Both the position numbers and the translations under genes were made by a program. From Lamellibrachia satsuma (taxonomy: Eukaryota > Annelida > Polychaeta > Sabellida > Siboglinidae): DNA of 64,000 nt. Positions 11,530-36,321 of the stretch are shown here, piece by piece (position 1 is the first letter of the stretch; each line of letters starts with the position of its first letter). The stretch is from contig BSQZ01000004.1 in assembly GCA_033239005.1 (NCBI GenBank), forward strand, positions 11,763,007 to 11,827,006, read 5' to 3'. The notes under the pieces are model-generated. The model was not told where the DNA came from. It searched no databases and saw only the letters and a list, made by a program, of their open reading frames with translations.

Positions 11530-12670
11530 TTTTACCAGACTTATCCTAAGCATACATTTTCGTTAACGATACATTCGTGTTCTCTTAGACGAGACAACAC
11601 AACGTAAGGAATGATCATCGCACAGTTCTTTAAAAAATCAATTATCTAACGAGGAATTACTTTTGTTGGTATACTTTATATACAAAAACATAGGACACAA
11701 ACTATACATTTCAGTTCATATTATTATATAAATAGTTGAAACTGTGAATGTACACTATGTTGGGATCAAGTCAAAAATGAAAGATATGGAAGACGAAGGA
11801 TAACTTTGAAGTGACACTAAAAGGCAGAGGCACAGCGTGGTGTTGTAATTTCACATGGATATATGACATAAACGTCTTGCGCACGAACAATGATTGGCGA
11901 GAGTCGTTGCCTATGTAGACATTGCCATTGGCAACACATAATTCCAACTTTTCCGCATGTGCCTTGTTTAATATGTTTAATTATGTACATTACTATATAA
12001 ACTTTCTAACATGTTCAACTTGGCTATGTCAAAAGAGGTTTCAGAAAATTACGATACTACTGCGTGTCGTTACCGTTGTCATGTCCAGTCCATAGGACCG
12101 CTAAAAGCACTTTACATTTCACCCCCCGGTGTGAGATGTAGGGGACACCGGGGCTAGTTGTATACAGAGGCAAGTTGTTACACGTGCGTTTTACGAAAAT
12201 ATAGCCCACATATGGAGTCACCATCGACAGTAATTGGATGGAAGTCCACCAACAGACACACTGTCCAGAAATCGGGAGTTCCGAAGACGAAATAAACGAG
12301 ATGTAGACAAAAATTACTTATTAACCACCTAAAACTTTTTTGGCCATTTTTTATGTTTCATGAATGAAACTTGAAACGTGGCTAGTATATAGTATAAGGG
12401 GATGTGCCAAGTAGAAGTTACACTGAAATTGAGGATTTGTTAACGTGCACGTACGTTCAACTCTAAAAATTGTTTTGGACTCTTGTCGATAAGTTAATGG
12501 GTTCATTGTCCGCTTGTGATCTGGATGTTTTGCCGTGGATGATAATCATGTTCAATATTGTATTTTTTATGACACAGTCCTGTTTGAACAATTAATAAAT
12601 ATTGCACGATTCATTGAAATGTGGATGCTCGTGAGAGTGTGCGTGTATCATTCAATCAAGTATAAGTCGC
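11530..12670. other. Intergenic sequence with a SINE tail fragment
   Basis: At about 12094-12135, TAGGACCGCTAAAAGCACTT and TACATTTCACCCCC match the SINE 3' region on the minus strand. Nothing else is recognised. Confidence 0.4.

Positions 12671-12673
<3 letters not shown>

Positions 12674-12723
<50 letters not shown>
12674..12723. repeat. (TA)n microsatellite
   Basis: A perfect TA tract of about 50 bp. Confidence 0.95.
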
Positions 12724-12725
<2 letters not shown>

Positions 12726-12729
12726 ATTA

Positions 12730-13310
12730 AATATTTCATACTCCATTCAAAAATTTACATTCCATTCACAATTGTTTGTTATGCAAGAGTCCGGGAAATG
12801 GGTCCCCTTTGGTAACTAAAAATGAAACGCTTAATTCAAGAAGCCGTGAACACCTACATTGTTATGCACACTGTGTATAAGATGTGTAAGTGTGTATAAC
12901 CCAGTTAATGTAATAACCGTAAGAGTAGGAGTGACACTTGCTTTGCGACCCACGAGTTCTTTGCTGTAATAACGTGCCCCATATGATGTAACAACTTGCC
13001 CCGGTTACATAACTACAATATGGAACATCAATGGAATGGTACATTTTATTAACACGAATATGCGTTGACATAAATAATGCATCTAACATATTTTTTAAAA
13101 AAAAAGTTGCGTTAACTGAAAATTGTAACAACTAGCCCCGGTCTTCCCTAAAACTGATATTAAACAGTTAACTAAAACCTTATATATTTCGGATACGGGG
13201 AGGTATTACATGTGTTGGAAAATAAAGCATAAAGTTGTTCCAAACTATCAAGGGATGTTGTCTTTAAAGAAGGAAACAGGCAGTAGTTCCGTCTAAAGAG
13301 AAATATGATT
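12730..13310. other. Sequence 3' of the minus-strand gene, nothing recognised
   Basis: This is AT-rich, with no satellite and no open frame that resembles a gene. It lies downstream of the terminal exon at 13457-13715. Confidence 0.4.
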
Positions 13311-13313
13311 TTT

Positions 13314-13319
13314 TTTATT
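13314..13319 (-). terminator. Candidate poly(A) signal of the cysteine-rich gene
   Basis: TTTATT on the plus strand is AATAAA on the minus strand, about 140 bases after the stop codon of the minus-strand gene. Confidence 0.45.
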
Positions 13320-13456
13320 TTACCTAGCGGAGCAATTGGAAACTGATTGGGAGGCTTCCTGTTTGTATTTAGACAAATGTCTTTGAAACGTGATCGAGAA
13401 ACACGGAGAGGCTTCAGTTCGCATGCATGTTTACTACCCTAACTGGAATGACACCT

Positions 13457-27265
<13,809 letters not shown>

Positions 27266-27322
27266 CTGTGGCAGCCAACAATGTTAAGTCAAACACAAAC
27301 TTTAAATGTAAAAACATTTTAA

Positions 27323-27611
27323 AGGTACAAAGAATAAAATCCTGTTATATAGTATAAACGATATCTATTCTAACATGACTACCACGGTAACACCAAAGAG
27401 GTAGAAGACAACTGTGATAGGTTGACGACATCAAACATTGGACAGATGGTGGACTTGAAGTGGCTAGAGAGATTGCAAGGAGACGACAACGGCCTAACTG
27501 AGTCTATGGCCATCACCATTCTGATATCCGGATCGCCCAATGTGTTTCATTGATTCACCATGTTTATAATATACTATGATTTTACGATTAAGACAATCAG
27601 ATTTAGTACCT
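27323..27611. mobile_element. TTAA-flanked MITE, 289 bp
   Basis: TTAA (27319-27322) is followed by AGGTACAAAG. On the right, GTACCT is followed by TTAA (27612-27615). The inner ends are imperfectly complementary (TATAGTATAAACGATAT against the reverse complement of ATAATATACTATGATTTTACG). TTAA duplication fits piggyBac or Kolobok-type families. Related TTAAAGGT starts occur near 45297 and 53017. Confidence 0.55.
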
Positions 27612-27615
27612 TTAA

Positions 27616-28010
27616 ATGTCCACGTGTAAAGTAGATGGGTGTTTGGGAAATGCGCCTCGCTTTGGCATAGAATGACAAAGGCAAATATGGTTGTGTAGTA
27701 ATACTGCCTATTCTGTCTTGTTACTCTTGTTTGGTGCACACCCATTAAGTCAAGTCAGAACTGTTTTTATTCATAAACCAGTGTGGAGAAATTTATTGGT
27801 ATGGTCGAGGTCGTACTCATCTGTGGCAAGCACTGACGCCATAGTTTCTCCATCAACGTATGAAGTACCACGGTGACCGTACCACCCTCAAAACAAAATT
27901 CGGCACCCGCTCTAGTTTGAGATCTACCCCAGATAGATCTATGACATATACATACATTTCACGTGACATTGATTAACATTTCATATTTCAACTGACTGCA
28001 TATAGCAGCT
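27616..28010. other. Sequence upstream of the visible part of the cysteine-rich gene
   Basis: The missing signal-peptide exon should lie in this direction on the minus strand. I found no candidate with a phase-1 donor here. Confidence 0.35.
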
Positions 28011-28028
28011 ATACAACCGCCTACATTT

Positions 28029-28079
28029 TATATATATATATATATATATATACATATATACATATATACATACATACAT

Positions 28080-28117
<38 letters not shown>

Positions 28118-28120
28118 CCA

Positions 28121-28215
<95 letters not shown>
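28029..28215. repeat. Compound microsatellite (TA, TACA, CA, GCAC)
   Basis: It runs (TA)n, (TACA)n, (CA)n, (CGCA)n, (CA)n without interruption. The minus-strand open frames here are translated microsatellite. Confidence 0.95.
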
Positions 28216-28217
<2 letters not shown>

Positions 28218-28673
28218 GCATAGGCAGCGACACAAACGTTTAAAGAGAGAGGACATGCAGATGTTAGCTTTTTTGAAAGTATAGATGGAAGGAACCTCCC
28301 AATTGATTTTAAACCACAACCACCAGAAAGAGCTGTATTTAACTGTATTTAACTGTATTTAACTGAAAAAGTAGCACAATATATGAAAATTGTAAGTGTT
28401 CAGCCAATCGACAATATCGTAACTTCAATCAACGGCCTGTGACGCGAACTTTGAAATGCGACGTTTGGTTGAGTAAGACAGCAAGGCCAAGGGATAGTAT
28501 TTCTTTTGTTTTTCCCATTGAAACCAATACTGTACTGTACAATTCCATACTGTACGCATAGTTACGATTCGGTGTTTTGAAGTGGTTAATACAAACTTTA
28601 CACTTTTATTTTTGTCTTGCAAATGACCAGCCACAGCGTTTCCGCCAAATGCTACACATCTGTTTTCGATAAA

Positions 28674-28723
28674 ATCAACATGGAAACCAAACAACCCGGA
28701 TGTTGTCTGGTTTCCATGTTGAT
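28674..28723. repeat. Hairpin 1 of a twin hairpin pair
   Basis: The arms ATCAACATGGAAACCA (28674-28689) and TGGTTTCCATGTTGAT (28708-28723) are perfectly complementary over 16 bp. The 18-nt loop AACAACCCGGATGTTGTC (28690-28707) has an inner ACAAC/GTTGT pairing. Confidence 0.9.
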
Positions 28724-28726
28724 GAC

Positions 28727-28798
28727 GTGACGGAAGGAACTCCGGTGTACGAAAACAACCCGGATGTTGTCTTCGTACACTGGGGATCCTTCCGTCAC
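28727..28798. repeat. Hairpin 2 of a twin hairpin pair
   Basis: The outer arms GTGACGGAAGGA (28727-28738) and TCCTTCCGTCAC (28787-28798) and the inner arms GTGTACGAA (28745-28753) and TTCGTACAC (28772-28780) are perfect. The 6-nt segments between them can partly pair. The loop 28754-28771 is the identical 18-mer AACAACCCGGATGTTGTC found in hairpin 1, although the stems differ. Confidence 0.9.
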
Positions 28799-28829
28799 TG
28801 TCCCGTGGATACGCTGCAAACAAACAACT

Positions 28830-29780
28830 ATAATTTAAGTGTGTGTGCAGCAGAAGTTCCGTAGGCCTATATTCCTCAAATGTGTCCTTTTTCTGTTAAT
28901 TTTGTTCAGGGCACCGTTTCAAAATCACTGACAATTAATTCGTATGACATGAACCCTGAATAAAATAATGGTCTTTCCCCTTGTGGCCATCACATCTGTC
29001 CAATTACCCGGTATCCCCGATGACACGGCGCCGTAGTGTCAAGGCAAGTGAGTCGTCGTTCTGAAATTAGCATGCAGGACGTGGAGTATTGCAATTGATA
29101 GGACACATACGCCTTTGCGAATAAAACACGTGTAGACCTATGCGTTCTAAGGATGAACGAGACGGATTTTTCTGGGTTTATGTCGACAACAATTGTTTTT
29201 GAATGTTGCATGTGCGTAGACTAACAGTTTCATGCTGCCAAATATGTTAAATGGATCGTAATTATATGACGCCACTCTATCTCGGCTGGCAAATCGTTTA
29301 TACAGACCAGTTGTTTAACGCTGCGAGTAAGGTTATTATGGAGTATATGTTTCGGTTGTGTTTTGGGATAAGGTACAGCAAGGACGAGGTTGGTAATATT
29401 ATTTCTAATGTATCGTGCAAGTTCGATTCGTCGGTTTTCCACTGAAGAAAAATGCCACCCTACAGAAAATGTTAACGTAAAAACTAACAGCCTCACTAAA
29501 ATATCCAATGTCGTCGCGCTTCGTTAATAATGTTCGCCAGGTGAAGCGAACGACCAGATAAATCATCACTGACTACATCATCAACCCTGTTCTCCAACGA
29601 CCTGAAAATTATTAGGCAGTTGTAACATGGATTATTCACAAATGGTACAACCACATATATAATATATCCTGGAAATTAACTCCATCTGGTCTTGACAACG
29701 ACACTATCAGACACGGTGTCATTTCATAAAGCCTGAATAGGAGAAGTCGTGTGTGCATAAATGTGCCGATGCATGTCATC
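28830..29780. other. Intergenic sequence, no firm gene
   Basis: A minus-strand frame 29508-29230 starts with a signal-like MDILVRLLVFTLTFSVG. However, I see no donor in the phase needed to join the cysteine-rich gene, and the rest resembles nothing known. Confidence 0.35.
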
Positions 29781-30640
29781 TGTTAGACGTTCTCATGCTG
29801 CGGGTTAGACGTCCCATACCATCCGTTAGACGTCCCATGCCGCCCGTTAGGCGTTCCCGTGACACCCGTTAGACGTCACATGCAACCCGTTAAACGTTCC
29901 ATGCCACCCGTTAAGCGGTCCCGTGCAACCAACTGTACGTTTTCATGCCACCCATCACACGTTCCCACACCACTCTCTAAACGCTAGACGTTCCGGTTTC
30001 ACTACAATTATGGTGCCACTATATGCCAACCCAACAGACAGTTCCATGCCACCCGTCAAACGTCCCTTGCCACCCAAATATACGTCTGCATGGCACATCA
30101 ATAGACGTTTCGATGCCGCCAGTTTGACGTCCCATGCCAACCAAAATTAGACGTTTCCATGCCTTCCGTTAGACGTTTCCACGACGCCTGGATAATGAAC
30201 GCATGCCATCCGTTATATATTGATATGCTTCGTTTAGTTAGACGTTTCCACGACATCTGGTTAATGTAGGTGTAGGATAGAACCCTAATAAAAGAAATGG
30301 AAACAAAATATTGTTACATATTTGTTACATGGTATTGCAGCTAACTGGAAAGCAGGGGTTATGTTTTTGTCCAGGTGGGTTTTGTCCATGGGGGTTCTGT
30401 CCGTCAGGGGTTCTGTCCGCCACCCGGTTAGTGTACGTATGCCTTCCGATATATATTGATATGCCACGTTTAATTAGACGTTTCCACGACGCCTGGTTAA
30501 TGTACGTATGCATTCCATTATATAATTATATGTCACGTTTAATTAGACGTGTCCACGATGCCTGGTTAATGTACGTATGAATTCCGGTATATAACGATAT
30601 GCCATGTTTAGTTAGACGTTTCTACGCCACCCTATAAACA
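29780..30640. repeat. Decayed 22-bp array passing into a roughly 70-bp higher-order repeat
   Basis: Up to about 30180, units around CCGTTAGACGTTCCCATGCC recur with many changes. From about 30150 a longer unit recurs about four times; it contains TTAGACGTTTCCACGACGCC, GGTTAATGTACGTATG and ATATATTGATATGCCACG. One part, about 30290-30420, is interrupted by unrelated sequence with a GGGTTCTGTCCG doublet. Confidence 0.7.
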
Positions 30641-31289
30641 TTCGTCTTATGCAAAAGTGTCCTTTGTTGGTTGTGCCCACACTATCGAGGTTACTGTCTG
30701 GCGTCCATTTCAAACACATCGACAATCATCACTTGAAACATTCCAACCTTTGCGCGATGAACTACAACTGTTGAAGGCGTCGTGTCGCCGAGGTCGCTTT
30801 GAACTCGCAAATCGCGTGGCTTGGCTTCTACTTCAGGGATGACCTTTGAAAGGAGAAACCCAATGGTGGGCGGAATGACCTGCTGAGCGACGAGAGGCAG
30901 TCTGTGTTTGAGCACAGGCCAACGCTAATACGCCTGCTTGTGTTATTGCCGTCCCTAGTGCAGCGTTAAGTTAACACTTTCTCTCCGCTTGGAAAAAACC
31001 AATAGCGACAAAAACAAAATTAGATTTGCGATGTGAGTACAGCGAGTATTCGTCTGCTGTTCTCAATAGGCGCCCTTTTTGCAGATCCACAACGATGGAC
31101 GTGGACCTATTTTTATCGATCCATCACACAACAGTTTTATATCGTGTGCGCCGTCTTGTTTGTCAGACAAAATTGCACTAACGTGTGTGCACGTGTGCGC
31201 GTCTGTGTGTGTGCGCGCGTGCGTGCGTGCGTGCGTGCGTGCGTGCATGTGTGCGTGTGTGTAGTCATATCTATTATACTATCTAATAT
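30641..31289. other. Intergenic sequence with (GCGT)n tract
   Basis: A GCGT-type tract lies at 31205-31248. The minus-strand frame 30691-30915 is unrecognised. Confidence 0.4.
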
Positions 31290-31605
31290 GGACAAACAGT
31301 TTGGCTTTAAAAAAGCATAGGACAGATGTTTATTTATGTCTTAAAGGAAGTTATTGACAGACACAGAAGTCTAAATGGGTCAATGTTTATGTGTTTTCTA
31401 GATGCTTCTAAGGCTTTTGATAGAGTAAAACACTCTATATTATTTCAGAAGTTGATTGATAGGGGTGTGCCTGGATACATTGTTAGACTGCTTATGTATT
31501 GGCATTCAAATCAGACTATGTGTATAAGATGGTCAGGCAACTTGTCTGAACATTTTGGTGTTACGAAAGGTGTGAGGCAAGGAGGTATACTCTCACCAGA
31601 CCTAG
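31290..31605 (+). pseudogene. LINE reverse transcriptase fragment
   Basis: This is a relic of a non-LTR retrotransposon polymerase. QFGFKK near 31297 begins the domain but is in another frame, so there is one frameshift. From 31326 the frame shows reverse-transcriptase block A (MCFLDASKAFDRVKH) and then RGVPGYIVRLLMYWH and the block-B motif GVRQGGILSP at about 31572-31602. The catalytic Y-A/M-D-D box should follow but the sequence is cut there and replaced by the 25-bp array. It is non-functional. Confidence 0.85.
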
Positions 31606-31624
31606 GGCCGAGTACATTTTTATG

Positions 31625-31995
31625 AGTAAAATATGAGTATGAGTACATTGGTGATGGCTGAGTACGAGTATATTGGTGATGGCTGAGTACGAGTACATTG
31701 GTGATGGCTGAGTACGAGTACATTGGTGATGGCTGAGTACGAGTACATTGGTGATGGCTGAGTACGAGTACATTGGTGATGGCTGAGTACGAGTACATTG
31801 GTGATGGCTGAGTACGAGTACATTGGTGATGGCTGAGTACGAGTACATTGGTGATGGCTGAGTACGAGTACATTGGTGATGGCTGAGTATGAGTACATTG
31901 GTGATGGCTGAGTACGAGTACATTGGTGATGGCTGAGTATGAGTACATTGGTGATGGCTGAGTATGAGTACGAGTACATTTCCACGAGTACGAGT
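31625..31995. repeat. 25-bp minisatellite, about 13-14 copies
   Basis: The unit is TGAGTACGAGTACATTGGTG plus ATGGC. It abuts the cut end of the LINE fragment. Because 25 is not a multiple of three, all three minus frames carry the same peptide in rotation. Confidence 0.9.
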
Positions 31996-32182
31996 ACATC
32001 TTATATGATATTATAGTAACATTGTGAATTAATTTATATAATTCACGAAGAGTTGACTATGCAACGGGAGTTGATCAAACGTTTTCTGAGGAAAACTGTA
32101 AAAAAACTCTTTATTTAATCAAATAACATAATCACAGAGCATTAAGCGCCTGGTCGTGGTAAAAAACGTGTTGCCGTCCTGT

Positions 32183-32720
32183 CATTTAGTGTCCTTGTTT
32201 GCTGTTGAACCTAATGAACATCAGCTGTCCAAAGGTGGAGTCCTTATGGGAACATGCTTCAAGGTGGAATACTTTTCCAGCAATTCTGAATAGCCTCTCG
32301 ACTGGGGCTGATGGGGCCGGGATACTGAGATGATGAGGGAATAGCTGAGGTATAGTCGGGAAAATGCGGCGCTGTGCCTGCCAGCATGCATTCAAATACG
32401 GGTTCAAATGTATTTAAATTGAAAATACTTTTCAAAATGCATTTTATAGCACAGCACAGCAAGAAAAAGAAATCAAGAAATATAACCATTAAATATATAT
32501 GATTATATTATGAATCAATGAACACTGTTAGGCATATTGTGGCTGGCAGTGGCCACAAGTCCACAACTAATGTTTGCTGAGAGGGTGGATTAGCTCAACA
32601 TCCCTTGTGTACACTAACCACGCTACAAATTGGCACCAGACAATACTGATGCAGGCTGTCTGACTTGACGACTCAGCTAGCAGTACTTAGCACTGTCACT
32701 TGTGAGAGCAACAAAGGCAT
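32183..32720 (-). pseudogene. hAT transposase C-terminal relic
   Basis: The minus-strand frame 32407-32186 reads FPTIPQLFPHHLSIPAPSAP followed by VERLFRIAGKVF and FGQLMFIRFN. This is the hAT dimerisation domain (family pattern L-x-I-P-A-S-S-A-x-x-E-R-x-F-S-x-A-G). The usual Ser after Phe is Arg here. No long upstream coding remains. The stretch 32540-32720 is homologous in inverted orientation to 7560-7720 inside the hAT element at 7210-8000. Confidence 0.8.
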
Positions 32721-33335
32721 TTTATGACTAACTGATTAATGACCCTTTAATTATGGGCTTACTGGACTTCCTGGTTTAATTAAACAAACACAATGATTAT
32801 GGCCTGGACTGTAAACTAGTACAACTATGGATATGAACTAGAGGTTTCTGACTGGGAAAAGAATCAAAAGATGCTGCCTCTTGAAGTGAAGCCTTTGTGA
32901 CTTCGGTGCATTCAATGTGCAGAAAATTGATCCACGGTGTGAATTTGTGAAAACTCATCAATACCAAGTAAAAATGTAACCACATCTACTAAATGTAACA
33001 ATAATAATTATTACAAATCAAGGGCTATTACATTGCAATTAATCTACACATGGTAGGTTTTTATGGACATTTGTACATGCTGCACAGTTGAGTCTCCAAT
33101 AAAGATATTAAATTGAATTGAATTGAATATCAGGGAAGCCAGAAGAAGTGTTTGTTTGGTTCTCATTTGAAAGATGCCCTGCGGTAAAAATCGGGACTCC
33201 CAAATCGACCGCTCACATCGGAATCCGCGTGTAGGAATTTTTTTCACAACACTCGAATTCGATCGATCGTACAACTACCATGACAGGTTACACACCAAAA
33301 GAAGCGTGGACATTCCTGGAATACCCATATAAAAA
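32721..33335. other. Intergenic sequence, nothing recognised
   Basis: A short TTGAA run sits near 33110. No gene or element boundary is seen. Confidence 0.4.
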
Positions 33336-33338
33336 TAT

Positions 33339-33590
33339 ACCATGGTAAACCATGACATCACATGGTAAACCATGACATTACATGGTAAACTGTAGCATGC
33401 CATGGTTTACCTGTTTCAAAACACCATGGTATTTTACCATGGCTTCTTTGTTTCAAAGCACCATGGATTACCATGGTTTCCATGGTATATCATGGTATTT
33501 TACCATGGCCTACTATGATTTACCACGGTTTACCTGTTTCAAAACACCATGGTATACCATGACATTTACCATGGTATATTTTCATAAGGA
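33339..33590. repeat. Palindromic CCATGGT-based repeat array
   Basis: Motifs ACCATGGT, CATGGTAAACCATG and TTTACCATGG recur many times. CCATGG is its own complement, and units such as CATGGTATTTTACCATG are inverted repeats, so the array can fold at many registers. Confidence 0.85.
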
Positions 33591-33599
33591 TACCCATGC

Positions 33600-34250
33600 A
33601 AAATAATTCTAAAATCAATTGTTATGGTAAAACAACTTTCACGGAAAAAACATGGGGATCATTATTGTCATCAGCTCAATATTGCCAACATTTGAGCGAT
33701 CGAAAAATATTTTGCTTGGCTCCCCTTCCAAAATCAATAAGTATGACTCCAAGAAGCCACATGGAAATGTGGTGCTTTTGTCCGCCAAGTAAGTGTAATC
33801 CTGCTAACCGCCCTACTTCGGCTAAACGCTGCAACGATCTGGTGCTGCTATCGACACACGACCACCTACGCGGCGCATAAATAAATGAAACTGAAAAACA
33901 CGATTCGAGCCGATATCTATTTCTGAGAAAGTCGCAGCAAAACAGGTCAAAAATAATAATACATACAACTATGTAATACCATGTGTTATTATGATGGGGA
34001 TGAGCTATTATTATGCTGGGGATGAGCTATTTTTATATGTCATAAGCTACCAAACCCGTGTCATCTTTCCATACGCAAAATAAATTGCGCATAATTATGT
34101 AGTTGTCACTCCTGTTATAGCTGCATAGCCCTACATGTCGACTGTCACACGCCTGGCGTTTGACACATTCAAGGGTCATCTCACGCCGTCACGTCTTACT
34201 GCACGACTGTTTTCTTTCTGTTTTACCAGTAATATCACTAGTCATTATAC
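33600..34250. other. Intergenic sequence upstream of the galaxin-like gene
   Basis: A GATGGGGATGAGCTATTATT doublet lies near 33990-34030. No gene is recognised. Confidence 0.4.
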
Positions 34251-34255
34251 ACAAG

Positions 34256-34407
34256 AATGCATCAGTTAGTTGAATGCACCATACTTCAGAATGCACCAGT
34301 TAGTTGAATGCACCATACACCAGAATGCATCAGTTAGTTGAATGCACCATACATTAGAATGCACCAGTTAGTTGAATGCACCATACACCAGAATGCACCA
34401 GTTAGGT
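34256..34407. repeat. 34-bp tandem repeat, about 4 copies
   Basis: Units of GAATGCACCAGTTAGTTGAA plus TGCACCATACACCA, each with one or two changes. Confidence 0.85.
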
Positions 34408-34831
34408 GAACAACATTCCTTGGGACAGACACCGGGGAGGTCATGTTTGCATGCCAGACGTAAAAATCTTACTCGTTAACATAACATATGTGTAATGGCG
34501 TGTTAGTCCTGCTAAGTGGCTCTTCACAGCGTGGACATATAAGCACATAGCCGCCGACAGAGCTAACAAACATCTTGTTACACCTATACTGTCGTTTAGC
34601 CTTAACTCTCGACAACAACTGGCTAACAGATTGATTCACTCGGAGCAGGGAGCCGTCAAAATGTATGTGTGTCGCTTCGATTGGAATGATATCCTTTGGT
34701 TTTGTGTTAAATAAACCCTGAAAAAGGCAACGTTTTTTCATGTGTCACGTGTCGAAGCTGAGTTTGCGGTGCGACAACGAGCAGTACCATGATTTATATT
34801 TGACTGATTTACTTGTAGGTTCAGTGAGAAT
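34408..34831. other. 5' flank of the galaxin-like gene
   Basis: This presumably holds the promoter. TTACTTGTAG just before the start codon region could be the acceptor of a 5'-UTR intron. The minus-strand 90-codon frame at 34469-34741 is unrecognised. Confidence 0.35.
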
Positions 34832-34916
34832 ATGATTAGTTTCTTGACTTTGTTCATTACTTTCGGGTACCTCAGTCTCGCTGTTTATGACACCGAAGCG
34901 CTCCTATTCGATAGTA
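34832..34916 (+). CDS. Galaxin-like gene exon 1 (signal peptide)
   Basis: The ATG at 34832 opens a hydrophobic N terminus. The donor A|GTGAGTAA follows codon 28, so one base carries over and completes a Lys codon with exon 2. Confidence 0.75.
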
Positions 34917-35172
34917 GTGAGTAACTGATCTACCTTATTTGTTTTATTCCCTAAATATGGAGATATTGCATGTGTTGAGAGAAATAAGTTTACTAGTTTG
35001 AAATTAATGTTTTGCGACAAATCTTACTTTAGTTTAATCATCCAGAGTCATCGCAATAATAACTGTATCAACATTGCCATAACATTCATCACCAAATCAT
35101 CAAGATATACGTAATTTCATGCAACAAAAACCATTTGATAATTCTTCCCGTAATGCATATATAAATTATATA

Positions 35173-35264
<92 letters not shown>

Positions 35265-35280
35265 TATCCATAAACTGACA

Positions 35281-35379
<99 letters not shown>

Positions 35380-35415
35380 TATATATATATATACATACAT
35401 ACATACATACATATG

Positions 35416-35500
<85 letters not shown>

Positions 35501-35877
35501 TTCAAAAGCGATAAGAACATTCAGGAATCCTTATTAGTAAATAAACGATTTTAAAAGGAGCTAACCTTTGGATCGAAATGTTATACTATATAATTATAAT
35601 GGAAAGCGCGAAATACGTGCCCTAAAACATGTGCGTAAGTTTAGTTCCTTTGAAGAGTTTCATATTACAGAGTGCTCTGTCCAGACTTACAACAAAGACA
35701 CTCACGTGTGTTGCGGCAACGAACTATACCCAAAAGATCCGAACACTAAGTGCTGCTTCGATAAGATCACGGACTCACGTGCGGGACTCTGCACAGGAAA
35801 GATACGATTACACAACCCATTCAGTAAGTATACATTATGTGTGTTAATATATACACCTGTATATGTATGTATGTATG

Positions 35878-35911
<34 letters not shown>

Positions 35912-36263
35912 TGTATGTATGTATGTATGTATGTATGTATGTATGTATGCATGCACACACAGTACGCACACACCGTACACACAGTACACATACACCGTAC
36001 ATACACATACCGTACACACGCACACACCGTACATACACGGTACACACACCTTACACATACACCGTACACACACCATACACACACCGTACACACACCGTAC
36101 ACATAATGTACACACACTGTACACACACGCACGCACCGTACACACATAGTATACACACACACCGTACACACATATACCGTGCGCACACACCGTACACACA
36201 CACCGACACGCACACGCACACGTACACACACGCACACGCCGTACACACACGCACACGCACGCA

Positions 36264-36321
<58 letters not shown>

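Noticed and set aside
29230..29508. Signal-peptide exon for the cysteine-rich gene (MDILVRLLVFTLTFSVG)
   Set aside because: It is on the right strand and side, but no donor in phase 1 follows the hydrophobic stretch. Kept only as a weak possibility.
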